Origin: Olivibacter sp. XZL3
GTDB taxonomy: Bacteria > Bacteroidota > Bacteroidia > Sphingobacteriales > Sphingobacteriaceae
Length of the DNA: 64,000 bases
Direction of reading: 5' to 3'
NCBI RefSeq assembly: GCF_004368405.1
Contig: NZ_SBJH01000026.1
Span: forward strand, 62,001 to 126,000
The translations under genes were made by a program, and so were the position numbers. Below the pieces are notes generated by a model. That model saw nothing but the letters and a program-made list of their open reading frames with translations. It made no database searches and was not told where the DNA came from. Below are positions 36,550 to 45,071 of this stretch, in pieces. Within the stretch, counting starts at the first letter, position 1. Each line of letters starts with the position of its first letter.

Positions 36550-37200
36550 ATGACAAGCGAAACGATAAAGCTTACAAAAGACTTTGTACAGTTAAAACTG
36601 CAAAAAGCGGAGGCCGGACACGACTGGTTTCATGTGGAACGTGTCTGGAAAAACGCGAAGCTGATTTTAGAAAAAGAAACAGCGGACGCTCACATTGTTG
36701 AGTTAGCAGCCTTACTCCATGATATCGCCGACAGTAAATTCCATGACGGCGATGAGGAACTTGGCCCTCAAATAGCCAGATCTTTTCTTCAATCTATTCA
36801 GGTATCAGAGGAAACCATCACCCACGTATGCAAGATTATCAAGAACATGTCCTTCAAGGCAAGCTTGGGGAAAATCGACTTTTGGTCTAAAGAACTGGAA
36901 ATCGTTCAGGATGCCGATCGTTTAGATGCTATCGGGGCGATAGGCATTGCAAGAGCTTTCAATTATGGCGGATTTAAGAATAGAAGCCTTTACGATCCAT
37001 CCATAAAACCGAAAGAACATCAAAGCAAAGAAGAATACAAGCAGACTACTGCTCCGACGATAAATCATTTCTATGAAAAACTCCTTTTGCTTAAAGCCCG
37101 GATGAATACCACAACCGGAAAGCAGTTAGCCGAAGCACGACACCGGTACATGGAAGATTTTCTTGTTCAGTTTTTTGACGAATGGGAGGGAAGGAAATAA
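36550..37200 (+). CDS. HD-domain phosphohydrolase
   Basis: A 216-residue cytoplasmic protein of the HD superfamily (YedJ-like). The metal-binding set is visible: HDWFHVERVW at about 24-33, LLHDIADSKF with the HD pair at 57-58, and DADRLDAIG at about 124-132. Such enzymes hydrolyse nucleotides or other phosphate esters; the substrate here is unknown. It is last in the methyltransferase-cupin-HD operon and ends at a bidirectional terminator. Confidence 0.9.
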   Translation: MTSETIKLTKDFVQLKLQKAEAGHDWFHVERVWKNAKLILEKETADAHIVELAALLHDIADSKFHDGDEELGPQIARSFLQSIQVSEETITHVCKIIKNMSFKASLGKIDFWSKELEIVQDADRLDAIGAIGIARAFNYGGFKNRSLYDPSIKPKEHQSKEEYKQTTAPTINHFYEKLLLLKARMNTTTGKQLAEARHRYMEDFLVQFFDEWEGRK

Positions 37201-37238
37201 AAAAAAGCCCTTTGTTTTTCCAAAAGGCTTTTTTTTAT
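37200..37238. terminator. Bidirectional terminator between the HD gene and rplS
   Basis: AAAAAGCC ... GGCTTTTTTT forms a GC-capped stem (with a small bulge) flanked by A-run and T-run, so it has a T-tract on both strands. It sits directly after one stop codon and 26 bp from the other. Confidence 0.85.
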
Positions 37239-37264
37239 TTTATTCAGTTGGAACTGACCGTTCC

Positions 37265-37612
37265 TTATACTCTTTTTGATTTGATACGAGCAGCTTTACC
37301 CGTTAAGCTACGCAAATAAAACAGTTTCGCTCTACGTACCTTACCGTAGGTATCAACTACTATTTTATCGATGTTTGGAGAGTTCACAGGAAAAATACGC
37401 TCAACACCAATGCCGTTTGACATCTTACGGACGGTAAATGTTTCGCTTGATCCAGCTCCGTTTCTTTGAATAACTACCCCTTTATATACCTGTATACGCT
37501 CTTTGTTACCTTCGCGAATTTTATAGTGAACGCTAACGGTATCACCAGCTTTAAATGCAGGAACTTCATTTTTTGCTACCGCCTGCTCTTCTACAAATTT
37601 TACTAAATCCAT
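37265..37612 (-). CDS. rplS: 50S ribosomal protein L19
   Basis: A 115-residue ribosomal protein at the 30S-50S interface. [26 protein letters not shown] and [15 protein letters not shown] are unmistakable L19 segments, with the basic C-terminal [10 protein letters not shown]. It is last in rpsP-rimM-trmD-rplS, separated from trmD by 118 bp containing a stem-loop that may allow separate control. Confidence 0.98.
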   Translation of the reverse strand: MDLVKFVEEQAVAKNEVPAFKAGDTVSVHYKIREGNKERIQVYKGVVIQRNGAGSSETFTVRKMSNGIGVERIFPVNSPNIDKIVVDTYGKVRRAKLFYLRSLTGKAARIKSKRV

Positions 37613-37631
37613 GATTTTAAGTAATTAACAA

Positions 37632-37654
37632 CGATTTTTAACCCGTAAAAATCG
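37632..37654 (-). promoter_or_regulatory. Stem-loop in the rplS leader
   Basis: CGATTTTTA (37632-37640) pairs perfectly with TAAAAATCG (37646-37654) around ACCCG, 20 bp upstream of the rplS start. It could be a leader element or a weak terminator after trmD. Confidence 0.45.
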
Positions 37655-37730
37655 GACTGCAATATTAGCTATTTTATTTTAAAATTAAAAACCTATTTTA
37701 TTTTTTATTTTTACTATAAGCGCTTGGCTT

Positions 37731-38408
37731 CTATTCGTCTAACAGATCAGGTCTCCGCTCGCGGGTTCTAAGCAAAGATTGTTCATATCGCCAATTGTCA
37801 ATCATCGCTTGATTGCCACTTAATAAGACGTATGGCACTTTATGGCCATTCCAATCTGCCGGCCGCGTATAAACCGGCGCGTCCAGTAAATCCCCTTGAA
37901 AAGAATCGGACAAAGCCGAGGTTTCATCAGACAAAACGCCCGGGATAAGTCGGACAACCGCATCCACCAAGACGGCAGCTGGCAACTCCCCTCCGGATAA
38001 CACATAGTCGCCAATGGAAATCTCCTTGGTAACGTAAATATCCCTTATGCGCTGATCAATTCCTTTATAATGTCCGCAAAGAACTATAACATTCTTTTTT
38101 AAGGCCAAACCGTTCGCCATGGACTGGTTTAATTGACAGCCGTCCGGACTCATGAATATGATTTCGTCGTACTCCCTTTCGCTTTTCAGCTTCTCTATGC
38201 ATGCAGCAAAAGGTGCTATCTGCATAACCATCCCACTGCCACCTCCGTAAGGATAGTCGTCCACACTCTTATGTTTGTTAGTGGCATAAGAACGTAAATT
38301 ATGAACAACGATCTCTGTTAGCCCCTTCTTTTGTGCCCGCTGTAATATGGAGTGGGCAAATGGACTTTCTAAAAGTCCCGGAAGCACCGTTATGATGTCA
38401 AAGCGCAT
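37731..38408 (-). CDS. trmD: tRNA (guanine-N1)-methyltransferase
   Basis: A 225-residue SPOUT-class enzyme that methylates G37 in tRNAs with G36. The knot motifs are clear: [18 protein letters not shown] near 51-68, [11 protein letters not shown] near 111-121, and [20 protein letters not shown] near 132-151. Normal length. It follows rimM by 12 bp. Confidence 0.98.
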   Translation of the reverse strand: MRFDIITVLPGLLESPFAHSILQRAQKKGLTEIVVHNLRSYATNKHKSVDDYPYGGGSGMVMQIAPFAACIEKLKSEREYDEIIFMSPDGCQLNQSMANGLALKKNVIVLCGHYKGIDQRIRDIYVTKEISIGDYVLSGGELPAAVLVDAVVRLIPGVLSDETSALSDSFQGDLLDAPVYTRPADWNGHKVPYVLLSGNQAMIDNWRYEQSLLRTRERRPDLLDE

Positions 38409-38420
38409 ACATTAGCTTTT

Positions 38421-38942
38421 TTAGTTATACACAGCCACCAAGCCTTCTGGTAAATCAACATGTAAAATATGACGCTCTTCGTCTATTTTCACAATGAAAT
38501 CATCGTTTATCGGAAACATCAGCTCTTTAAACCCATGCTGAACTACGGCGATGTCCTGCTGCGGATATTCATTTATTGCTATAATTTCCCCCAATTCCCC
38601 ATGATGTTCATCATGAACCAGGTAACCAATGAGGTCGGAAATGTAAAAACTTTCTTCATCTCGTTCCGGCATTTTGGCTTTCGGCAAATACACAGACTTC
38701 CGCAAAAGTGTTTTTGCTCGGTCTATATCCTCCACATCTTCGAAAAAGAAATACCCTGTTCGATTAGCCTGTATTTTTAAGGCTTCTACAAAGAATGGCA
38801 CGAGCTTTTTGTCAATCTCTAAAAAAACAGAATCGAAGTCTAATAACTCATAATCATCAAACTCAAAATATACCTGAACCTCTCCTTTTAAGCCCCGGGT
38901 TTTGCTGATGTAACCAATATAAAAACACTCATCAATCTGCAT
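38421..38942 (-). CDS. rimM: 16S rRNA-processing protein RimM
   Basis: A 173-residue 30S maturation factor that binds S19. The N-terminal beta-barrel shows YIGYISKTRGLKGEVQVYFE; the C-terminal PRC-barrel contains SFYISDLIGYLVHDEHHGELGEI. ATG 38942 is preferred to an in-frame TTG at 38954. It is second in the rpsP operon, after a strong internal stem-loop. Confidence 0.95.
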   Translation of the reverse strand: MQIDECFYIGYISKTRGLKGEVQVYFEFDDYELLDFDSVFLEIDKKLVPFFVEALKIQANRTGYFFFEDVEDIDRAKTLLRKSVYLPKAKMPERDEESFYISDLIGYLVHDEHHGELGEIIAINEYPQQDIAVVQHGFKELMFPINDDFIVKIDEERHILHVDLPEGLVAVYN

Positions 38943-39013
38943 AACAAAACTCAATATTCTAGATGATCCTTATTAAACCTCAATTGCTTCCTGGAATAAG
39001 CACAAGAAATTAA

Positions 39014-39050
39014 AATGCCATTCTTAGAGAGAGCTCTAAAGAATGGCATT
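39014..39050 (-). terminator. Strong stem-loop between rpsP and rimM
   Basis: A perfect 12-bp stem (39014-39025 with 39039-39050) continues past one bulged base for four more pairs to a short loop. It lies 23 bp after the rpsP stop on the minus strand. The tail (TTAATTTC) is only modestly T-rich, so it may act as a partial terminator or RNA-stability element. Confidence 0.65.
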
Positions 39051-39072
39051 CAATATAACACGCTATTTGTTA

Positions 39073-39603
39073 TTATTCTGCGCTTGTAGTTTCTTCTCCC
39101 TCAGAAGCGGCCTCTGGAGCTTCCTCAGAAGCAGGCTCTTCTACCGGAGCGTTCTTTGCTGCAATAGCTGCCGCCCGGTCCTCTTTCTTCTTAGCCTCTG
39201 CTGCTAAAGCCGCTTTCTTAATTTCTTCTTTTGATTTAGAAAGCGTATCTTTCTTTCCTTCTATTTTATCTTCTTTCCCTTTCAACCAATCTTGAAAACG
39301 GTTCTCAGCAGTTGTCTCGTCAAAAGCACCTTTCTGCACACCACCTAATAAATGCTTTTTATAAAGCACACCTTTGTAAGACAAAATAGCACGTGCAGTA
39401 TCCGTTGGTTGCGCACCTTTAGTTAACCAATCCAATGCTTTGTCGAAATTCAATTCGATCGTTGCCGGATTCGTATTCGGATTGTACGAACCTAAACGCT
39501 CAATAAACTTACCGTCGCGGGGAGCGCGTGAATCTGCCACTACTACATGATAAAAAGGCTTACCCTTTTTACCGAATCTTTGCAATCTTATTTTAGTTGC
39601 CAT
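39073..39603 (-). CDS. rpsP: 30S ribosomal protein S16 with long C-terminal extension
   Basis: A 176-residue protein: the S16 core is residues 1-85 ([33 protein letters not shown]-like [20 protein letters not shown]). The remaining 90 residues are a highly charged Lys/Glu/Ala tail ending in a Glu-rich stretch. Such extensions occur in Bacteroidota S16; most bacteria have only 80-90 residues. First gene of the rpsP-rimM-trmD-rplS operon. Confidence 0.97.
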   Translation of the reverse strand: MATKIRLQRFGKKGKPFYHVVVADSRAPRDGKFIERLGSYNPNTNPATIELNFDKALDWLTKGAQPTDTARAILSYKGVLYKKHLLGGVQKGAFDETTAENRFQDWLKGKEDKIEGKKDTLSKSKEEIKKAALAAEAKKKEDRAAAIAAKNAPVEEPASEEAPEAASEGEETTSAE

Positions 39604-39657
39604 TTGTGTTAATTTATGTATTCAACATATTTCCCGGAGCTCTATACTGCGGGGCTG

Positions 39658-39665
39658 CAAAGATA
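39658..39665 (-). promoter_or_regulatory. -7 element TATCTTTG for rpsP
   Basis: Perfect TAnnTTTG on the minus strand, 54 bp before the rpsP start, giving a leader of about 50 nt. No obvious TTG -33. Confidence 0.55.
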
Positions 39666-39721
39666 AAAATTTTTCCGCTAAAAAAATAATAATTGTTAGT
39701 ATTTCTTTGGAACTCTTGGCA

Positions 39722-39877
39722 CTATACATACTTTAACAACAAGTACACCCATAATACAACGATTATAATCGCCAATATCCTACCAAAACCCTTCTTTATT
39801 CTTTCAGGCATCGCCTTGTAATAAAACGAAAAAAGGGCAATAAAAAATATCAGCAAAAACGGTAAAAGCTTTCTCAT
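39722..39877 (-). CDS. Small (51-residue) membrane protein, unannotated type
   Basis: An ATG-initiated frame of 51 codons. Residues 4-20 (LLPFLLIFFIALFSFYY) and 34-48 (ILAIIIVVLWVYLLL) are two hydrophobic helices, joined by a basic loop KAMPERIKKGFGR, ending in KYV. This fits a two-pass inner-membrane microprotein. A perfect promoter -7 box, TAGGTTTG, lies 8 bp upstream of the ATG. It occupies most of an otherwise empty gap between rpsP and the trehalose gene. No family recognised. Confidence 0.5.
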   Translation of the reverse strand: MRKLLPFLLIFFIALFSFYYKAMPERIKKGFGRILAIIIVVLWVYLLLKYV

Positions 39878-39885
39878 CAATTGCT

Positions 39886-39893
39886 CAAACCTA
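39886..39893 (-). promoter_or_regulatory. -7 element TAGGTTTG before the microprotein
   Basis: Perfect TAnnTTTG on the minus strand, 8 bp before ATG 39877. No clear -33 TTG. Confidence 0.4.
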
Positions 39894-40009
39894 CGGTTTT
39901 ATTCGCTATTTGTTTCTATTATTTTTGTACACGCCTAGGTCGCAGACTTCTTCGGTCTTAGGTAAATTTTTACTATATTTAGAAACTTCTTAAAAAACGC
40001 CTAAAAATT

Positions 40010-40027
40010 GACAGTTTTCAAACTGTC
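40010..40027 (+). repeat. Palindrome GACAGTT-TTCA-AACTGTC upstream of the trehalose gene
   Basis: A perfect 7-bp inverted repeat with 4-nt centre, 42 bp before the GTG start of the trehalose synthase gene. It could be an operator or a leader hairpin. The remainder of 39894-40069 shows nothing else that I can assign. Confidence 0.4.
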
Positions 40028-40069
40028 CGTCATTTTTTGGGTTTATAATCATAAAAAATTAAAAATACT

Positions 40070-42247
40070 GTGAATAAGACAATCATCGTTTCCAATAGAT
40101 TACCAGTAAAAATCGTCGAAGAGAATAATGGGTTAAGTTTCACTCCCAGCGAAGGAGGACTAGCCACCGGCTTAGGTTCCATTTATAAAGAGGGCAATAA
40201 TATTTGGATCGGTTGGCCGGGTGTAGATATTCAGAAAGAGGAAGAACAACAATTCGTTACCGATGAACTAAAATCGCTCAATTTAATTCCTGTTTTCCTC
40301 AGTAAAGAAGAAATCAAACGCTATTACGAAGGGTTCAGTAACGAGGTTTTGTGGCCTATCTTTCATTACCTTTCTACCTATGCAAATTATAACTATCAAA
40401 ATTGGCTCTCTTACGTGCAGGTAAACCAAAAGTTTGCTGATATTATTCTCAGGGAGTTAAATCCCGGTGATACGGTATGGGTCCATGATTATCAGCTTTT
40501 ACTTGTCCCGGGCTTAATCCGCCTGCAACAACCGGAAGTATCGATTGCCTTCTTTAACCATATACCATTCCCTTCCCAAGAGCTATTCCGATTAATTCCT
40601 TGGCGAAAGGAACTGTTAAGGGGTATGCTGGGTGCCGATTTGCTTGGCTTCCATACCTTTGACGATGTTCGCCATTTTCTGAGCGCGGCCACGCACTTGC
40701 TACCTGTTCACGCAGATGCTAATCGCTTACGTGTTGACAACCGCATCGTTTTGGCCGAACCGTTCCCAATGGGAATGGACAGTGAAAAGTTTTCTAAACT
40801 GGGAAGCGATCCCGAAGTGTTAGCGCATATCCAGAATTTCAAACAGAACTTCGATGGAAAGAAGATCATCCTCTCAATCGATCGCCTGGATTACAGCAAA
40901 GGCATTATCCAAAGGCTCAATGCTTTTGAGCTCTTGCTTTCTAAAAACCCGGAATATATTGAACAGATCATTCTCTATATGATTGTCGTACCTTCCCGCG
41001 ATACGGTACCTCAATATAGAAAGCTGAAAGATGAGATCGACAGGCTTGTTGGACGCATCAACGCACGGTTCAGAACCTTTGAATGGCATCCCATCGCCTA
41101 TTTCTATCACGGGTACCCAATCGAAATTATTTCTGCATTATATAACGTTGCTGACGTCTGCTTGGTTACCCCGATGCGCGACGGCATGAACTTAGTGAGT
41201 AAGGAGTATGTAGCCAGTCGAAATGATAACACCGGCGTGTTGGTCCTAAGCGAAATGGCAGGGGCATCCAAAGAACTTAATGATGCGCTATTGGTAAATC
41301 CTAACAATATTTCCGAGATCCGAAAAGCTTTAGTGACCGCCTTAAATATGCCTAGACCCGAAATGGAAGAGCGGATGAAAGCCATGCGTGCGGTCGTTTT
41401 TAAATTCAATATCAAGCACTGGGTAAAGATTTTCATGAATCGTTTGCAACATGTCAAGCAGATGCAAAAGGATTCGATGGCCAACTTAGTGAAATCTTCA
41501 ATACGAGCAGCCATACAAGAACGGTATAAAGCAGCCCAAAATCGCTTACTGCTGTTCGATTATGACGGTACCCTTGTAGGCTTTAAGAAAGAAATAGACG
41601 AGGCTTCGCCGGATGCAGCGCTTTATGATCTGTTAGACAGCTTTGTCGCGGACGAAAAAAACACCCTCGTTATTATCAGCGGCAGGAAGCACATAACGCT
41701 CGAACAATGGTTCGGCACAAAAAGCTATGCACTCATTGCCGAACATGGCGCTTGGAAGAAAGACCGCGGTGGCGAATGGGAACAACTTCCAGGCTTATCA
41801 ACCAATTGGAAAAGTGAAGTGCAAAAACTGATGGAGGACTACACCGATAAAACACCGGGATCCTTTATCGAGGAAAAAAGCTATTCTTTAGCCTGGCATT
41901 ACCGAAAGGTGCAAAAAGGACTGGGATCTTTGCGTGCAAACGAGTTGATGGATAACTTGCAGTACCACCTAAACACGTATGGACTCAAAATGCTCGATGG
42001 AGATAAGGTGGTAGAGGTTAAAAACGCCGATGTAAATAAAGGCAGGGCAACCCTCAACCTTCTGCATGACACCGACTACGACTTTATTCTCGCAATAGGC
42101 GATGACAGAACAGATGAGGATACCTTCAAGGCTCTTCCGGAAAAAGCCATCAGCATCAAGGTCGGCAGTAACGTATCCGCTGCAAAGTATTATTTGGAAG
42201 ATCAGGAAGAAGTACGGGACTTACTCTCCTCTTTAGTGGAAAAGTAA
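40070..42247 (+). CDS. Bifunctional trehalose-6-phosphate synthase/phosphatase
   Basis: A 725-residue fusion. Residues 1-465 form a GT20 glucosyltransferase (OtsA) joining UDP-glucose and glucose-6-phosphate: SNRLPV and GGLATGLGS at the N-terminus, VWVHDYQLLLVPGLIR in the middle, MRDGMNLVSKEY near 365-376. Residues about 490-725 form a HAD phosphatase (OtsB): DYDGT with Asp497 and Asp499, and GDDRTDED at 677-684. It therefore makes trehalose in two coupled steps, probably for osmotic or desiccation protection. The start is GTG, immediately before the family N-terminus. Convergent with a GH15 gene 8 bp away. Confidence 0.95.
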   Translation: MNKTIIVSNRLPVKIVEENNGLSFTPSEGGLATGLGSIYKEGNNIWIGWPGVDIQKEEEQQFVTDELKSLNLIPVFLSKEEIKRYYEGFSNEVLWPIFHYLSTYANYNYQNWLSYVQVNQKFADIILRELNPGDTVWVHDYQLLLVPGLIRLQQPEVSIAFFNHIPFPSQELFRLIPWRKELLRGMLGADLLGFHTFDDVRHFLSAATHLLPVHADANRLRVDNRIVLAEPFPMGMDSEKFSKLGSDPEVLAHIQNFKQNFDGKKIILSIDRLDYSKGIIQRLNAFELLLSKNPEYIEQIILYMIVVPSRDTVPQYRKLKDEIDRLVGRINARFRTFEWHPIAYFYHGYPIEIISALYNVADVCLVTPMRDGMNLVSKEYVASRNDNTGVLVLSEMAGASKELNDALLVNPNNISEIRKALVTALNMPRPEMEERMKAMRAVVFKFNIKHWVKIFMNRLQHVKQMQKDSMANLVKSSIRAAIQERYKAAQNRLLLFDYDGTLVGFKKEIDEASPDAALYDLLDSFVADEKNTLVIISGRKHITLEQWFGTKSYALIAEHGAWKKDRGGEWEQLPGLSTNWKSEVQKLMEDYTDKTPGSFIEEKSYSLAWHYRKVQKGLGSLRANELMDNLQYHLNTYGLKMLDGDKVVEVKNADVNKGRATLNLLHDTDYDFILAIGDDRTDEDTFKALPEKAISIKVGSNVSAAKYYLEDQEEVRDLLSSLVEK

Positions 42248-42255
42248 CTCCCTTA

Positions 42256-44046
42256 TCAATCCCTTACCAAGAATCTCGGGGTCCCTAGTTTTACGGCAAT
42301 CCGATTGACGGCATTAATAAGGCCGACATGACTATAGGCCTGTGGGAAATTTCCCCACTGGTCGCCGTTATCCGCATCAATGTCTTCACTAAATAATAAA
42401 AGATGGTTTGCGTAGGGCAGTAAATTCTCAAAGGTGTCAATAGCATCTTGGGTTCTGCCTACGCAAGCCAAAGCTTCTACATACCAAAAGGCACAGATCA
42501 GGAAAGTCGACTTCGGTTTACCGAAATCGTCGGCATGAAGATATCTGTAAAAAAGTCCATTGTCAGCGCGAAGTTCCTTTTCCAACGCACTTAAATGGTT
42601 CAAGGCCCGCTCACTGGATGGATCAAGGTAATTCATAATAATGAGCTGCAAGGTGCTGGCATCCAGATGTGGACTACCTACCGCGTGTGTATACACCTTC
42701 CTTTCCGGATCATAGCAATCTTCAATATGCTTGGCTGCCCGCGTAATCAACACGTCGGCACGATGCTCCAACTCGGGCTCCCGAATCTCGCGCGCTATTT
42801 TGGCTGCAGCCTTGGCTCCTGCCCACTGAAAAAGGTTCGTATAGCAATGATGGTTGGCAAAATTCCGAAATTCCCAGATCCCGGCATCTTTTTCTTCGAT
42901 GGTCTGTTCAATTTTACGGATGATTTTCTCTAGCCAAACGGCAGAATGACTTCTTTCTTTATCTGCAAAACGTTTGTCCGTATAAAGCGGCAATATCGAT
43001 AATAATACCTGCCCATACACATCGTTCTGCACGTGTTCATAGGCCTGGTTGCCGAGACGCACGGGCTTGTTGTCCAAATAGCCGGATAGATGGCTCAATT
43101 CCTCTTCAATCAGTTCCTTCCGACCGGTAATACTATAAAGCGGCTGATATCGGCCTTCTTCATTCGCCGATATATTGGCAATAAATTCGGCATAATGTTC
43201 CATTTCTTCAAACTGCCCGATTCGAAGCAAGGAAGCTAATACGTAATAACTATCCCGTATCCAGCAATATCGATAATCCCAGTTCCGTCCACTTCCCATG
43301 GCCTCCGGTAAACTGGAAGTGCTGGCAGCAATAAATGCTCCCGTATCTTCGTATTGATGAAGTTTTAAAGCGAGGGCCGATCGAATAACAGCCTCCTGGT
43401 AGAAGGGAGAGATCGTCGTATGTTTAATCCACGTTCGCCAATAATTAATCGTTTGCCTTAAAAAACGTTCTGCGGTCTCTTCCAAAGGTGCTTCCAAAGG
43501 CTCTCCATACGTCAATATTAGGTATTTCGTTTCGTGGAGGACGAAGGTACCGGGTTCAAAAAAATGACTTATCGGGACGTTTGTAGTTAACCGCATATGA
43601 TCGCCGCTACCCGTAAACTCCACATGATTGCTCCCGCGGTGCCGATCCTGGGCTACCCGACCGTAATCGGTAACCGGATAACAACGCATACGGACCCGAG
43701 GCTCTCCACTTATGCGCTCCACCTTTCTAATTAACATTAAGGGCTTAAAATAGCGATCATATTGGCTAAATCTAGGAGCAAAATCGGTAACCTTAAAGAC
43801 TCCTTCTTTATTGGAGATGGTTGTTTCCAAAATATTCGTGTTTGGAATATACCGCTGTTCGGACTCGAATTCACCGTCGGGAAGAATCGAAAACTCTCCC
43901 CCTTTGTCCTTATCAAGCTTACTGCCAAATACAAATGTACTATCGAAGGCCGGCCAACATAACCAAGAAATATTTGTATCTGTTTGCACGTGCGCGATGT
44001 AGGCACAGTTTCCTATTATTCCACTTTGATAGGTGTGTCTATTCAT
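42256..44046 (-). CDS. Glycoside hydrolase family 15 protein (glucoamylase/trehalase-like)
   Basis: A 596-residue protein without signal peptide, so cytoplasmic. N-terminal beta-sandwich (1-220) begins with IGNCAYIAHVQTDTNISWLCWPAFDS; the (alpha/alpha)6 barrel contains NWDYRYCWIRDSYYVLASLLRIG near 260-282, the conserved GH15 substrate region, and DGDQWGNFPQAYSHVGLINAV near the C-terminus. GH15 includes glucoamylases and bacterial trehalases; next to a trehalose-synthesis gene, trehalose breakdown or a related alpha-glucoside activity is reasonable but inferred. Confidence 0.9.
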   Translation of the reverse strand: MNRHTYQSGIIGNCAYIAHVQTDTNISWLCWPAFDSTFVFGSKLDKDKGGEFSILPDGEFESEQRYIPNTNILETTISNKEGVFKVTDFAPRFSQYDRYFKPLMLIRKVERISGEPRVRMRCYPVTDYGRVAQDRHRGSNHVEFTGSGDHMRLTTNVPISHFFEPGTFVLHETKYLILTYGEPLEAPLEETAERFLRQTINYWRTWIKHTTISPFYQEAVIRSALALKLHQYEDTGAFIAASTSSLPEAMGSGRNWDYRYCWIRDSYYVLASLLRIGQFEEMEHYAEFIANISANEEGRYQPLYSITGRKELIEEELSHLSGYLDNKPVRLGNQAYEHVQNDVYGQVLLSILPLYTDKRFADKERSHSAVWLEKIIRKIEQTIEEKDAGIWEFRNFANHHCYTNLFQWAGAKAAAKIAREIREPELEHRADVLITRAAKHIEDCYDPERKVYTHAVGSPHLDASTLQLIIMNYLDPSSERALNHLSALEKELRADNGLFYRYLHADDFGKPKSTFLICAFWYVEALACVGRTQDAIDTFENLLPYANHLLLFSEDIDADNGDQWGNFPQAYSHVGLINAVNRIAVKLGTPRFLVRD

Positions 44047-44112
44047 TCTATAAGTATTTCAGTGTTACAACAAGCAAATTTGCTGTCTGTTTAAAAAGAA
44101 GATCGTTTCTCA

Positions 44113-44970
44113 TTAATTTAAGAACAGCGGCTTCTCCATTTGCGGGATCAAATTCAATTGCAGCGCTTTCTCAAACATCACCTGCACAGCCTTCCTTCCT
44201 TCTTCTCCTAAATCAAGCGAATACTTGTTAACATATAAGTCGATATGCTTATATATCACTTCTTCGCTCATTTCCTGTGCATGTTGACGAATAAAGTCGA
44301 ATCCTGCATCCGGATGTGCAAAAGCGTACGCTACGCTTCTTTTGAGAATCCGATTCACTTTCGTTTTAATATCATCAGGAATATCTCTTTTTATAACGAT
44401 TCCTCCCAACGGAATGGGGCATCCCGTTTCCTTTTCCCAGAAATCACCTAAGTCGATTACTTTATGTAGCCCTTTATCCTGATAAGTAAACCTGTTTTCG
44501 TGGATAATCAGTCCGAGATCAACTTGTTCCTTTAATAGGGCAGCTTCAATGTCAGAAAACAACAAGATTTCTTTGTTCTGTAGTTGGGGAAAAGCCAATC
44601 CCAACAAAAAGTTTGCCGTTGTATACTTTCCCGGTATAGCAACTCTTAAATCCGAAACCAGCGCCTCATCTCTTTCCCGAAGGATATGATCCACCAGTTC
44701 CGGTTTCTTGCAGATCAGGAGAGGCCCCACCCCAAAGCCCAAAGCACTGCCTGCGTCTAATAAAGTGTATTTATTGAGTGCGTATGCATAGGCATGAAAA
44801 CTAAGTTTGCTTATATCGAGGGAACCTGTAAAAGTCTTTTGATTTAACGATTCTACATCCTCATATCGCACATCGAAAGTTAGGCCCTCGGTATCAATTT
44901 TATGATGGATCATTGCATCAAAAATAAACGTATCGTTAGGGCAAGGGGAAAATCCAAGTGTTAATTTCAT
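44113..44970 (-). CDS. mqnD: 1,4-dihydroxy-6-naphthoate synthase (futalosine pathway)
   Basis: A 285-residue MqnD-family enzyme that forms 1,4-dihydroxy-6-naphthoate from cyclic dehypoxanthine futalosine in menaquinone synthesis. LGFSPCPNDTFIFDAMIH at residues 4-21 is the family hallmark; DVESLNQKTFTG, SALGFGVGPLLICK and IHENRFTY follow as expected. With futalosine hydrolase next door on the same strand it indicates the futalosine rather than the Men route. Confidence 0.95.
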   Translation of the reverse strand: MKLTLGFSPCPNDTFIFDAMIHHKIDTEGLTFDVRYEDVESLNQKTFTGSLDISKLSFHAYAYALNKYTLLDAGSALGFGVGPLLICKKPELVDHILRERDEALVSDLRVAIPGKYTTANFLLGLAFPQLQNKEILLFSDIEAALLKEQVDLGLIIHENRFTYQDKGLHKVIDLGDFWEKETGCPIPLGGIVIKRDIPDDIKTKVNRILKRSVAYAFAHPDAGFDFIRQHAQEMSEEVIYKHIDLYVNKYSLDLGEEGRKAVQVMFEKALQLNLIPQMEKPLFLN

Positions 44971-45014
44971 TATTATTCTCTTTGCATACTTCTGTAAGAC
45001 GAAGACATTCCCAA

Positions 45015-45022
45015 CAAATGTA
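45015..45022 (-). promoter_or_regulatory. -7 element TACATTTG for mqnD
   Basis: Perfect TAnnTTTG on the minus strand, 44 bp before the mqnD start, so mqnD may be transcribed separately from mqnB. No TTG -33 found. Confidence 0.4.
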
Positions 45023-45071
45023 GCAGAACGAACAGTTTCTTTTTTGGGCAGAATGTCATTTTATCCAAAAA

